Below are positions 46,190 to 56,800 of a stretch of DNA of 64,000 nucleotides, piece by piece (the stretch's first letter is position 1; each line of letters begins with the position of its first letter). The DNA comes from Myxococcales bacterium (GTDB lineage Bacteria; Myxococcota_A; Polyangia; Palsa-1104; JAEUJZ01): assembly GCA_016794365.1 (NCBI GenBank), contig JAEUKB010000079.1, positions 124,001 to 188,000 on the forward strand. Reading direction: 5' to 3'. A program made the position numbers and the translations under genes. The notes beneath the pieces are model-generated. The model made no database searches, was not told the DNA's origin, and was given only the letters and a program-made list of their open reading frames with translations.

Positions 46190-47569
46190 ATGATCTTCGA
46201 CTTGGAAGAGACGCGCGCCATCCTGCGAATGATCGAGACGGAGCACCTGGACATTCGCACCGTCACGCTCGGCATCAGCTTGCGCGGCTGCGCGACGACG
46301 GACATCACCGAAACCAGTCGCCGCGTCTACGAGCACATCATGCGCAGCGCCGAGCGCCTGGTTCCGATCGCCAAAGAAGTGAACGCAGCGTACGGCGTGC
46401 CGATCGTCAACAAGCGCATCGCGGTGACACCGATCGCGCTCGTGGGAGAACCGACGGGAGCCGCGAGCTATGTACCGCTCGCGCAGGCACTCGATCGCGC
46501 CGCCGAGGAGCTGGGCATCGACTACATCGCGGGCTTTTCGGCGCTGTGTGAAAAAGGAATGACGACGGGCGACTCGGTGCTGCTCGAGTCGATTCCCGAG
46601 GCGCTGGCGACGACGGGACGGGTCTGTAGCTCGATCAACGTGGCGACGACGCGCGCGGGCATCAACATGGATGCGATCGCGCTGATGGGTCATGTGATCC
46701 GAGCGCTGGCTCAAGCGACGGCGGATCGCGGCGGCATCGGCTGCGCAAAGCTGGTGACGTTTGCGAACATGCCCGAAGACAATCCCTTCGTCGCGGGAGC
46801 CAATCACGGCATCGGGGAAGGCGATCTGACGCTCAACGTCGGGGTCAGTGGTCCAGGCGTGGTGCTGTCGGCGCTGCGTCGGCTGCGTGAGTCGGGCCGA
46901 GCGATCAGCCTGACCGACGTGGCGGAGACGATCAAGCGGATGTCGTTCAAGGTCACGCGCGCCGGAGAGCTGATCGGTCAAGAAGTGGCGCGCAGGCTCG
47001 GTGGCAAGGTGCGGTTTGGGATCGTCGATCTGTCGCTGGCTCCGACGCCTGCGATGGGTGACAGCGTCGCGGAAATCCTGGAAATCCTGGGTCTTGAGCG
47101 CACGGGATGTCACGGCACGACAGCGGCGCTGGCGCTGCTCACCGACGCGGTCAAAAAAGGGGGCGCAATGGCAACGAGCAGCGTCGGTGGCCTGTCGGGA
47201 GCGTTCATCCCGGTGTCCGAAGATCACGACATGGTCGCGGCGGTCAAGTGTGGTGCGCTGTCGCTCGATAAGCTGGAAGCGATGACGGCGGTGTGCTCGG
47301 TCGGGCTGGACATGGTTGCGGTGCCGGGAGACACGTCGGCAGCCATGCTGTCGGCGATCATTGCCGACGAGATCTCGATTGGAACCTTTAACAACAAGAC
47401 CACGGCGGTGCGCATCATTCCGGTGCCAGGCAAAGGTCCGGGTGAGACGGTGGACTTTGGCGGGCTGCTCGGACAAGCGATCGTGATGCCGGTGTCAAAG
47501 TATCAGCCCGACGGGTTCATCAGCCTGGGCGGACGCATTCCAGCGCCGGTCATCTCGCTGCGAAACTAG
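46190..47569 (+). CDS. UPF0210 (DUF711/PFL-like) family protein
   Basis: A 459-residue member of UPF0210. Signature stretches: [54 protein letters not shown] and the Gly-rich [11 protein letters not shown]-type region, then [20 protein letters not shown]. The family was related to pyruvate formate lyase folds by structure but has no assigned reaction. It follows the ACT protein gene by 13 bases with GGGAG as ribosome site. It is convergent with the FHA kinase gene. Confidence 0.9.
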   Translation: MIFDLEETRAILRMIETEHLDIRTVTLGISLRGCATTDITETSRRVYEHIMRSAERLVPIAKEVNAAYGVPIVNKRIAVTPIALVGEPTGAASYVPLAQALDRAAEELGIDYIAGFSALCEKGMTTGDSVLLESIPEALATTGRVCSSINVATTRAGINMDAIALMGHVIRALAQATADRGGIGCAKLVTFANMPEDNPFVAGANHGIGEGDLTLNVGVSGPGVVLSALRRLRESGRAISLTDVAETIKRMSFKVTRAGELIGQEVARRLGGKVRFGIVDLSLAPTPAMGDSVAEILEILGLERTGCHGTTAALALLTDAVKKGGAMATSSVGGLSGAFIPVSEDHDMVAAVKCGALSLDKLEAMTAVCSVGLDMVAVPGDTSAAMLSAIIADEISIGTFNNKTTAVRIIPVPGKGPGETVDFGGLLGQAIVMPVSKYQPDGFISLGGRIPAPVISLRN

Positions 47570-47603
47570 GTTCAGCTTCCGTCGCTGACGGTCGCTTCAG
47601 GCG

Positions 47604-50600
47604 TCAGCCAAGACACAGACACAGCGCGTACCACAGCGGCTGCTTGGCTGACTTGGTGTACAGCACCGTCAGACGACGCAGCGGACCTGCCGAGCGCACC
47701 GAGATGCCCAGCTCTGCGACGGATACTTCCAGCACACTGCGTCCGGTCGCGCTTTCCTGACTGGCATAGCCAATGTGAGCGACGGACGATCGACGGTGTC
47801 CAAGATCGAACTGCCCTTGCTTTTCCGTCGCGAGCAGCGTCAGACAGTTGAGTCGTGTGCTCGGCTCGCGGACATCGTGATACAGGCTCGGACGATCGCG
47901 GCCTCGGCCTGGCTCGGTCAGCTCAAGCTGGATGGTTTCGCCACTGAGGAGCAGCGACAGCTCGGCGGGCAGCGCATCTGGCGGCTCGACGAGATGAAGC
48001 GGCAACACCGACGGCTGCTGTCCAGCCAAAAGCGGCAAGGTCCGCAGGCTGATCTCTGCGCCGCTCGGCAGACGCTGACGCAGCGACTCTCCCGACGACG
48101 GAACCATTAGCTGGGACGAACGCGGCAGCGCCGTATCGGGAACCTTGGCCGCAGACGAGCTTCCGACGAGCGCGATCAGCTCTTCAGCACGCAGTCGCTG
48201 TGCAGGATCGGGACGCAGCGCAGCCAAGATCGCGTTTTCAATGTGCGGAGGAACGCCTCGCTGCGGCGGCAAGCGCGGAACTCCCCGTCGAGAACGCAGC
48301 GCTTGGGTCAGCACTTGCAGATCGCCACCGAGCATCTCGTAGGCCAGCACTCCGACGGAAAATACATCGCTTTTGTGGCTCTGTGGTGCGCCGCTATAGC
48401 ACTCGGGGGCCAGGTACGGATCCAGCAGCAGCGGCCTTTCCATTCCCGGCGGAAACAGCGGCTCAGCGAGGATCAGCTCCAGACAGAAGTCGAGCAGCAC
48501 CGGCGCATCGGTCGCAAGACACAGGCCAATGCTCGACGGACGAATCGCGCCGTGAACGAAGGACGGATCGCGCCGATTCAGCTCGGTCAGCGACGCAAAC
48601 AAGCGCTCAACCAGGCTTAGGCGCTCTGCCGTCGAGAGCTGTCCGATGGTGGGCAGACGACGTTCCCACAGCGGCATGACCACAAAGCTAGCGCCGCTTC
48701 CGTCGGGATCACTGGCATCTCGGACATCGACCGTTCCGACGGTGATCATCGGCAAGAGGAACTTGTCATCGGCCTTGGGCGCGCGCGCATCCACAAACGC
48801 AGCGAGCTTGGACTTTGCCGTCGCAGACAGCGGCGCAAGCTTGGGACCACGACCACAGACGGCGACCGCGACGTGACCGCCTCGTAAGCTGCCTGCATCG
48901 CGGGATTTCTGTTCGCCCGGTCCGTCACTGAGCAGCTCTGCTTGATAGTACAGCTTGGGAAACTGTGAATCCCTTTTGGGCCCCGAGCCAATGAAGCGCA
49001 GCAGTCGATAGCGATCACCCAGCACCGAGCCAGCCAGGCGGTGCGGCTCGTCGGCCAGCGGTGAGAGCAGCGCCAGGTTGGTCCGTCCCGAGCCTGGGCT
49101 TCGTCGCGGATCGACGGTCCACAGCGGAACGCCATCGCTGGGACGAGCCACTTGCGGCAGCTCTCCCGAGCGAAAGACCCGATCTTGCGACTTGGATGTG
49201 CTGGGCAGTGCGTCAGACGATCGACCCGAGGCTGGACGCGCTCCGGCAGGACCAAATGACTCGTCGGCCAGCGCTTCTTCATCGACAAACTCTGACGAGC
49301 GATCGTCGCGTTTACGGCCATACAGCGCTTTGGGCACTTCGTGGAGCAGCGACGGTGGCGCGGCTTGCAGGTGAATCCCGCGCTCTAGCAAAAAGCGACC
49401 GATCGCACCGATGCTGGAAAATCGCCCGCCCGCTTCTTCGACAACCTTATCGAGGTCTTGGCACAGCTCCGCCGCGCTGGCGTAGCGTTCCTGAAGAGGC
49501 CGCGCGAGCGCTTTGTGAACCACCGACGCAAGCAGCGGCGAGGCCTGCGGACACACCTTGTGCAGCGGTGTAATGTCGCCGCGCACAATGGCGTAGAAGG
49601 TCGCTGCGGTGTCATCTCGTGCGAACAGGGGCTGACCGCTACACATCTCGTACAAGACCACACCCAGGGCAAACACGTCCGAGCGCGCATCGAGCGGCTG
49701 AAGCATGATCTGCTCGGGCGACATGTACGCTGGCTTACCTTGTAAACCTTCTTCTTTGCGCAGCAGTCGGGTGTCGGCGCGAGCGACTCCGAAGTCGATG
49801 ACCTTGACCAGACCTTCGGGCAGGACCATCAGGTTCGACGGACTGACATCGCGGTGTACGACGTTGAGCAGCCGTCCGTTGCTGTCACGAAGCTGGTGCG
49901 CAGCATGCAGTCCGGCACACGACTGAGCAATGATGGCGGCAGCCAGGTCGGGAGGCATCGTCTCTCCTCGACGGAGAAACTGACCAATCAAGCTGGCGAC
50001 GGTGACACCTCGCAGGTATTCCATCGCCAAGAACAGCACGCCGTCTTGCTCACCGACATCGAAGATCTTGACGACGTTGTGATGATTGATCTCGGACGCG
50101 ATGCGCGCTTCGTCGAGAAACATCGCAGAGGCATCGACGATTTCAAACATCTCGGGCTGAATCAGCTTGAGCGCGACGGGACGAAACAGACCGCCAAGGC
50201 CCGTCTGACGAGCCAAAAAGACCTCGGCCATGCCACCGCCGCCGAGTCGTCCAGTGAGCAGATAGCGACCAAACGGCAGCGCGGTACCGATGCCAATCAG
50301 ACAGCGCGGCGAAGTCGCTGGTGGCCCGAGAGAGACTTCGACGGTGCCAGTCGCTGCAATCGCAAGCTGCGTCACCTTCTGTCCCGTCGATAAGTCGTAC
50401 ACTCCAGCGGTAGAGCCCTGATCGGAAAGTAGATAGCTGTCGTCGATCTGACGGGAAATCACGGCATGCTGACGAGAGACAACCGCGTCGGGAATCAGCA
50501 CATCTGCCGAGGGATGACGACCGATACGAACCTCGGCTGCGTCGAAGAATAGCTGCTGCTCGCCGGCCCTTCCGCCGCTGAGGATGCGGACTTCAAGAAC

Positions 50601-50618
50601 CGTCTTCGCCTTGCTCAT
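47604..50618 (-). CDS. FHA-domain Ser/Thr kinase fused to a pseudokinase-like domain
   Basis: A 1004-residue cytoplasmic signalling protein without membrane segments. FHA domain about 8-105 (RIGRHPSADVLI, SRQHAVI), which binds phosphothreonine. Kinase 1 about 118-395: GGGGMAEV loop, Lys151, HRDVSPSN (Asp257), DFG 275-277, MSPEQ near 299; it looks active. After a Ser/Arg/Pro linker a second kinase-like domain runs about 534-830: GDRYRLLRFIGSG, but HGA replaces HRD (689-691) and DFC replaces DFG (710-712), while LAPE and SDVFSVGVLAYEM are kept, so it is probably a pseudokinase. A last 175 residues are beta-rich and unassigned. It diverges from the second giant TPR gene. Confidence 0.92.
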   Translation of the reverse strand: MSKAKTVLEVRILSGGRAGEQQLFFDAAEVRIGRHPSADVLIPDAVVSRQHAVISRQIDDSYLLSDQGSTAGVYDLSTGQKVTQLAIAATGTVEVSLGPPATSPRCLIGIGTALPFGRYLLTGRLGGGGMAEVFLARQTGLGGLFRPVALKLIQPEMFEIVDASAMFLDEARIASEINHHNVVKIFDVGEQDGVLFLAMEYLRGVTVASLIGQFLRRGETMPPDLAAAIIAQSCAGLHAAHQLRDSNGRLLNVVHRDVSPSNLMVLPEGLVKVIDFGVARADTRLLRKEEGLQGKPAYMSPEQIMLQPLDARSDVFALGVVLYEMCSGQPLFARDDTAATFYAIVRGDITPLHKVCPQASPLLASVVHKALARPLQERYASAAELCQDLDKVVEEAGGRFSSIGAIGRFLLERGIHLQAAPPSLLHEVPKALYGRKRDDRSSEFVDEEALADESFGPAGARPASGRSSDALPSTSKSQDRVFRSGELPQVARPSDGVPLWTVDPRRSPGSGRTNLALLSPLADEPHRLAGSVLGDRYRLLRFIGSGPKRDSQFPKLYYQAELLSDGPGEQKSRDAGSLRGGHVAVAVCGRGPKLAPLSATAKSKLAAFVDARAPKADDKFLLPMITVGTVDVRDASDPDGSGASFVVMPLWERRLPTIGQLSTAERLSLVERLFASLTELNRRDPSFVHGAIRPSSIGLCLATDAPVLLDFCLELILAEPLFPPGMERPLLLDPYLAPECYSGAPQSHKSDVFSVGVLAYEMLGGDLQVLTQALRSRRGVPRLPPQRGVPPHIENAILAALRPDPAQRLRAEELIALVGSSSAAKVPDTALPRSSQLMVPSSGESLRQRLPSGAEISLRTLPLLAGQQPSVLPLHLVEPPDALPAELSLLLSGETIQLELTEPGRGRDRPSLYHDVREPSTRLNCLTLLATEKQGQFDLGHRRSSVAHIGYASQESATGRSVLEVSVAELGISVRSAGPLRRLTVLYTKSAKQPLWYALCLCLG

Positions 50619-50889
50619 GACACGTCATCTCTCGCTTGTGCTTCGACTGAAGGTTCGCCCACACGAAACGCTCGGCAGTGTAGGCAAGACCACAGAGCCA
50701 GCGCAAGGACTCGAACGTAGCCCAAGCAGCATGCCGCGAGAAGGTGCGTAGGAAAAGCGCAAAGAAGCACAGCGAGTTGGGCCCTGTTTCGGGCAAGTCC
50801 TGATGGAAAAAGGACTTTGTGGGCTACGAAAAAAATCCGTGGTACGGTAAACGGGCGGCAGTCCCGACCCTGCCGACAGAGTGTGGTCC

Positions 50890-53800
50890 ATGGCCGAACG
50901 AAAAGATCTGCCCGCATCCCCAATTTCCGACGCTGAGGCGCTGCTTACTCGTGCCAAAAACCAGCGCGGAGTGGAAGCCGCCGAAACGCTACGTCGCGCC
51001 GCCGAGAAGTTCCGTGCGCATGGCGACGTGGAACAAGCGTTTACGTCCTATGAACGAGCGCTGGCTGAGCTGGCGGATCAGATTGGCTCTCCGCCGGTGG
51101 CCAAGCTGGGCGCGTCGCTGGAGTTCGAGCTGGGCAAGCTGTGCGAAGAAGACCTGGGCCGGTTTGAGCAAGCGCTGCTGCACTATCAGCAGGCGTTTAA
51201 GCTGCGACCGGACTTTTTGGAACCTCTTCGTCGCGGACGCATCATTTATCAGTCGCTCGGGGACATGGACATGGTGGCGCGGCTGATTGAGCTGCACCTG
51301 GCCAATCTCGTCGCGGGCGAGGCCCAGCAAGGCGTCGAGCTGGCGCTGGAGCTTGGGCACCTGAAGCTGCGACTGCATGATCCAGCGGGTGCCGTCGAAG
51401 TGCTGCGTAGCGCGCTGCGGATGCACAACGAGCTGAGTGAAGACACGGAAGTGCCCGAGCAGCTCTTATCGACGCTGGCTGAGTCGTATATGTCGCCGGA
51501 CTATCAGCCGGGCATCAGCGAAAAAGAACAGGCGCGACGCAACGCCAGCGACATCTTTTTGGGCCTGGCCAAGCGGTTTCTCGACGAAGAGCTGCTGGGT
51601 ATTTTGGAAAAGCTGCGGCAAGCGGAAGAAGAAGAAGGAAACTCTTCGCCGCTGTCCGTCGAGAGTTTGCTGAAGAGCAAAGACAAGCCGCTCGGGGAAC
51701 AAGACAAAAAAGCGCTGAGCTTTTTGAAGCGAGCGCTCGAAGCGGACATTCGCAACGTCACGGCGGCGGTGCTGGTCGAAGCGCTGTACCTGCGGACTCC
51801 TTCCGCGACGGGAATTCCGGAGCTGATCAAGCTGTATCGCAGCGGGGCGCGGGTGACTCGTCGGGGACCGAAGCTGCTGAAGCTGTACGAACAGACGGGA
51901 AGTCCAGACTATCAAGCGGTGGCGGATGCGTGCCGAGCGGGCCTCGACGCGGTCAGCTCGATGGATGAGTGGCACGAGACGCGGCAAGTGCTGGTCGATG
52001 TGCTGAAAAAAGCCAGCGATCAGCTGGGGCTCGGTCAGCTTCGGGAAGAAGACGCGCTCGAAGCGGCGCTGCCCGAAGAGCGCGCCGAGCTGATGATGGA
52101 AGCCGCCGACTATTACAACCGAGGCGGTGACACCGAGCGCTACATTGCGTGCCTAAAGCAAGCATTTCACGAGCTGCCGCTGCACAGCGAAGCGTTTCGG
52201 AAGCTGTCGGACTATTACAAGAGCCGTCGCGACTTCATCGGGCTGGCGGTGATCCAAGAAAACCGCATGGCTGCGCAGTTCGAGACGGCGCGACTCGATC
52301 TACAGAGCTATGCCAAGCAGCTCGAAGATCTGGGTGAGCTGTACGAAAAGAAGCTGCAAGACGTGGTGTCAGCGGCGGCGATTTGGCGACGGATTGATGA
52401 GCTTCTTCCGTCGCTGCGCTCGCAGAGTGAGCGAAAGCGTCTGGGCCAGCGTCTGACGCGAACCGAGCTACAGATCAACGAGCTGATCGTCGAGCTGGAG
52501 CGAATGGAGCCCGACGATGTGACGCGCGTGGAATATCTGCGACGGCTCGGGCAGCTGTATCGCGAGATTCACGAGCCAAAGCATGCAGCGACGGTGCTCG
52601 AGCAGCTGTTGCAGCTTACGCCGGGTGACTTGCCGTCGATCAAAGTGCTGATCGAGCTGGCCGAGCAGAGCGGTGACACATCACAGCAGCTTGAGCTTTT
52701 GCGACAGCAAGCGGGCCTGGCCAATGACAAGGCGGAGCGGCTCGGGATTTTGCGACGGATGATGACGCTGTGTGATCAGCGGCTGCTGCGTCGCGATGAA
52801 CAGTTCGACGGACAAGACAGCATCGAGATGATGGTCTGGGTCTGTCGCAGCCTGCTCGCGGAGCTGCCGTCAGATCGCGATGCGCTCAAGCGCCTGGCGG
52901 ATGCGCTTCAGCTCGTCGGAAGCAAGAACGAGCTGCTGGAAGTGCTGGAGTCGTATCTCAAGGTTGCACCGACGCCGCGTGAAAAGCTGACGCTGCATCG
53001 ACGGATTGCCAAGATTGCGGAAGACTGTGGGGATCTGACGCGCTCGGTGTCGCATCTGGAGCGCGCGGTACGCATCTGTCCGCCCGGTCCCGAAGCAGAA
53101 GAAGTGCTGTGCGAGCTGGCGCGCGTCTACGGCGGACAAGGTCGGCTGGAGCTGGCTGTATCGACGCTGGAGCTGGTGCAAAAGCAGAGCAGTCGCAGCG
53201 GTCCCGAGCTTCATCGGCTGCTCGGACGACTGACGCTGCAAGCGGACGATCCGCAGCTTCTCGATAAGAGCCTGCGTGCGTTCCGGGATGTGCTTGTGCG
53301 TCTTCCGACGGACAGCGAGGCGCTGGCAGCGCTGCAAAAGATTCATCGAACACGCGGCGAGTGGAAAGAGCTGGAGCAGGTTCTCCGCAAGCAGCTGGAG
53401 CCGATGGACCCGCCGCTGCCACCGAGAGAGCGTCTGTCGCTGGCTCTCGATCTGGCGGAAGTGCTCGGGCAGCACATGGGAAGTCCTCGTCAGGCGGCAG
53501 AGCTGCTGGAAAAAGTGCAAGCCGAGACGCCCGTGGTGGATCTGCGTGTTCACCGTCACTTGCGCGGTCTGTACGAAGAGCTGGGCGACGTGCGAGCGGC
53601 GGTTTCGTGTGAAGAGCGCGAGCTACTACTGACCGAAGATCCGGTGGCTCGTATCGAGCGAGCGATCGAGATTGCGCGTCTGTGGCAGTCTCGCGGCAAA
53701 GATCCCGGTCGCGCGTATCTGTCGTATGAGCGCGCGGTGCGGATGGCACCTGAGCTGCCTCCCGATGGCGTCGAGAGAGCAGCGGTTCGTCGTCTGATCA

Positions 53801-56800
53801 CGCAAGCGCTCGAAGCGATGAGCCAGATGTCGGCGCAGCGCGGACGCTGGGACGATGTCGTCGGGATTGGACAGCAGCGACTGAACATTGCCGTCGAGCA
53901 AGATGAAGCGCTGCAAGCTGCGGCGATCCTCGTCGAGATGGCGCAAGTCTACGAGGAAAAGCTGGGTCAGCCGATCGATGGCTTCGCGCTGCGCATTCAA
54001 GCGTTTGAGCTGGCACCGGACCTGATGTCGATCGAGCAGCTCGCCAGCATCGCGGAAAAGTACGGTCAGTGGAAGCCGCTCAGCGATCTGCATGTTCAGC
54101 GCGTCGAGAGAGCGCTGGCTGCCAAGATCGATGTGCCGCTCGATTCTGCGCTGGCTGCGTCGGAGATTTTGGAACAGAAGCTCGCCGATCCGATTCAAGC
54201 GTTCCGTCTGCTGAAAAAATCCCTGCCGATTACGGTCAGTGCAGCGATGGCAGCGACGGACAAGCGCAGTCCACAAGGACGTCTTCTGTCGGAAATGGAT
54301 CGCGTCGTGCGCGCGCTGCACAAAAAAGGCGGCGAACAGAGCAGCGAGCTGGCGCTGGAATCGGTGTCTTTGGCGCGCGAGCTGGCACACTTGTATCACT
54401 CGCTCGTCGATGAGCTGGTGCGCATGACCGATGCTGGCATCGAAGAAACAGCGCTGCGCATTCACAAGCTGCTCGGGGAATCGGCGAAGGTGCGAGAGCA
54501 AGTGCTGTTCGATCCGGCGGGCGCGCTGGGTGAACGACTTCATGCATTTACCGTCGGTGGAGAGCGCGATCACAGCGAAGACTTGGTGGCGGATGAAGTG
54601 TTCGCAGAGACGATCGCAGAGATTCATCGTCTGGCACTGCTCAGCGGTCAGATCAAAGAAGCAGTCGCCGTCGATATGCGTCGGCAAGATCGTGCGCAGA
54701 GCGATCAGCGACGGCAGCAAGTGGCGTGTGAGAGCGCGGGCTGGCTCGACGACTTTGGCAACGATCCGCAGCGGGCGCTCAAAGCGTGCATCAAAGCGCT
54801 GGGTCTGTGTAGCGAAGGCAGCGACGCACAAGCCGAGATGCGCGGACGCTTGTTCCGCATCGGTCAGAAGCTTGGGCTCCTCGCGTGGGACGAAGTGGTG
54901 CGGGCCGAGCGAGCGCTGGTGGCAAGTCAGCCGAAGCTGCTCCGTCAGAGAATGCTGTATCTTGCGTCGCTGTGGCAGCAAGGTGCGTCGGATTCGGTGC
55001 GCGCGATCGATGCGGCGGGTCAAGCGCTGCGGATGACCTATTTCCCAGCGGGCGTTCCGACGAGCAGCAAGTCCGCGCAGCCTCTGTCAGAGCTTCTGAC
55101 ACCACAGCTTACGCCGGAGCTTGTCGCTGAGCAGCAGCACATTCGCAGCGTCATCGACGCAATCTTGCGAGCGGCGCAAGGGGAAGCCGAGCCAGCGGCG
55201 AAGCTCGTGACGGTGCTCGACAACCTGGCCAATCAGCTCACGGAAGCGGGCGCACCGCAGTGGGCAGCCAAGGTGATGATCGACGCGGCGCAGGCGGACG
55301 AAAAGCGCGGACGCTTCGGTCAGGCCGAGCGACGGTATCAAGAAGCGCTCAAGCAGAGCGAGGTTGCCGACGAAGCGATGTCGGGTCTAGAGCGCGTCTA
55401 TCGGCAACAGCGACGGCTGGCGGATCTGGCGACGCTGCTCGAAAAGCGACGTGCGCTGCTCAGCGACACCGCGCTGCTCAAGCTGCTCATCGAGCTTGCC
55501 GAGGTCTATCGCGAGATCAACAAGTATCAGCTCGCGCTTAACGCGCTTCAGCAGGCGGTGGCCATTGATGACAGCGACGCGGGACCACACCTGTCGATGG
55601 CCAAGCTGTTCGAGGCGCAGAAGTCGTTTACGCGAGCCATCGAGTCGTATCGCAGCGGTGCGCAGCGCTCGCTGTCGGCGGTGGAGTCAGCCAAGGCGCT
55701 GCTCGTAGCGGCGGATCTGCTCGAGCGCAAGCTCAATGAGTCCGACGAAGCGCTGACGCTATCGCTGCAAGCGCTGCGCAAGACGCTCGGCGCGCAAGGT
55801 CTTCGGCTGCAAAACGGAGAGACGATTCCCACAGGTGATCCGCTGCGCGAACAGCGCGATGCAGCCTGGAACACCGTCGAGCGACTGCTGACCAAGCTTC
55901 AGCGCCAAGACGAAATCGACGGACTTGTGACGGAGCGGCTGGCGGTGACAACCAGCGCGCTGTCTGACGAACGACAAGCACTGCTTCAGCGTCAGTACGA
56001 GCTATGCAAGCAGAAGCTGCAAACGCCCAGTGAAACGACGCCACGCGACGGAGAAGAACCCTCGCAAGGCACGACAGAGCTGCGCGACAAGCTGCTTGGA
56101 CTACTCGAAGAGCTGAGCCAGCTTCGACCGAGCGACGACGCACTGCTCGCGGAGCAGCAGAGCCTTCTGCTTGGCAAGCAAGAGCTGGCGAAGGCCCGCG
56201 CGATTGCCGCCAAGCGCCTACAGCTGCTGGAACATTCCGACGGAGAATCGACGAAGCGATCCGAGCTGGCGCTGCACGTCGCGCGACTCGATATCGAGCT
56301 GGGACGATTTCCCGAGGCAGAAGCAGCGCTCGAACAGCTTCTTCGGGATACGCCAGGCTCGGCAGAGGCGGTCAAGGCGCTGGTCGATCTGCATCAGCGC
56401 AACGGCAATCACACTGGGCTCGTCGCTGCACTTCAGCGTCTGTCGTCTCAGCAAAGCGATCTGGAAGCAGCGGTCGCAGCACTTCGTCAGGCCGCGCAGA
56501 TCACGCTCGCAGCACAAGAAGATCTCGACGGAGCCAAGCGACTTCTTCACGAAGCGCTGACGAGAGTTGATGCAGCTCCGACGGTGACTCCGGCCCAGAA
56601 AGCGCTGGTTCGACGGGCGCTTGGTAACGTGCTGGTGCCGCTGTTTGAGCTGGCGCAGCGCGAAGGTCGCGACGACGAAGCACAGTCTCTGGCGCAGCGA
56701 GCGATCCACGAAGCAGAGCTTGTCGGAAGTCGCGCTGCCGAGCTGCAAGTTCACCTGGGCCACAAGGCGCTGTCCGAAGGAAAGACCAACGAAGCGATTC

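Noticed and set aside
50625-50957. Minus-strand frames in the space between the FHA kinase and the second TPR gene
   Set aside because: They overlap the divergent promoter region and TPR start, with no ribosome site or recognisable residues.
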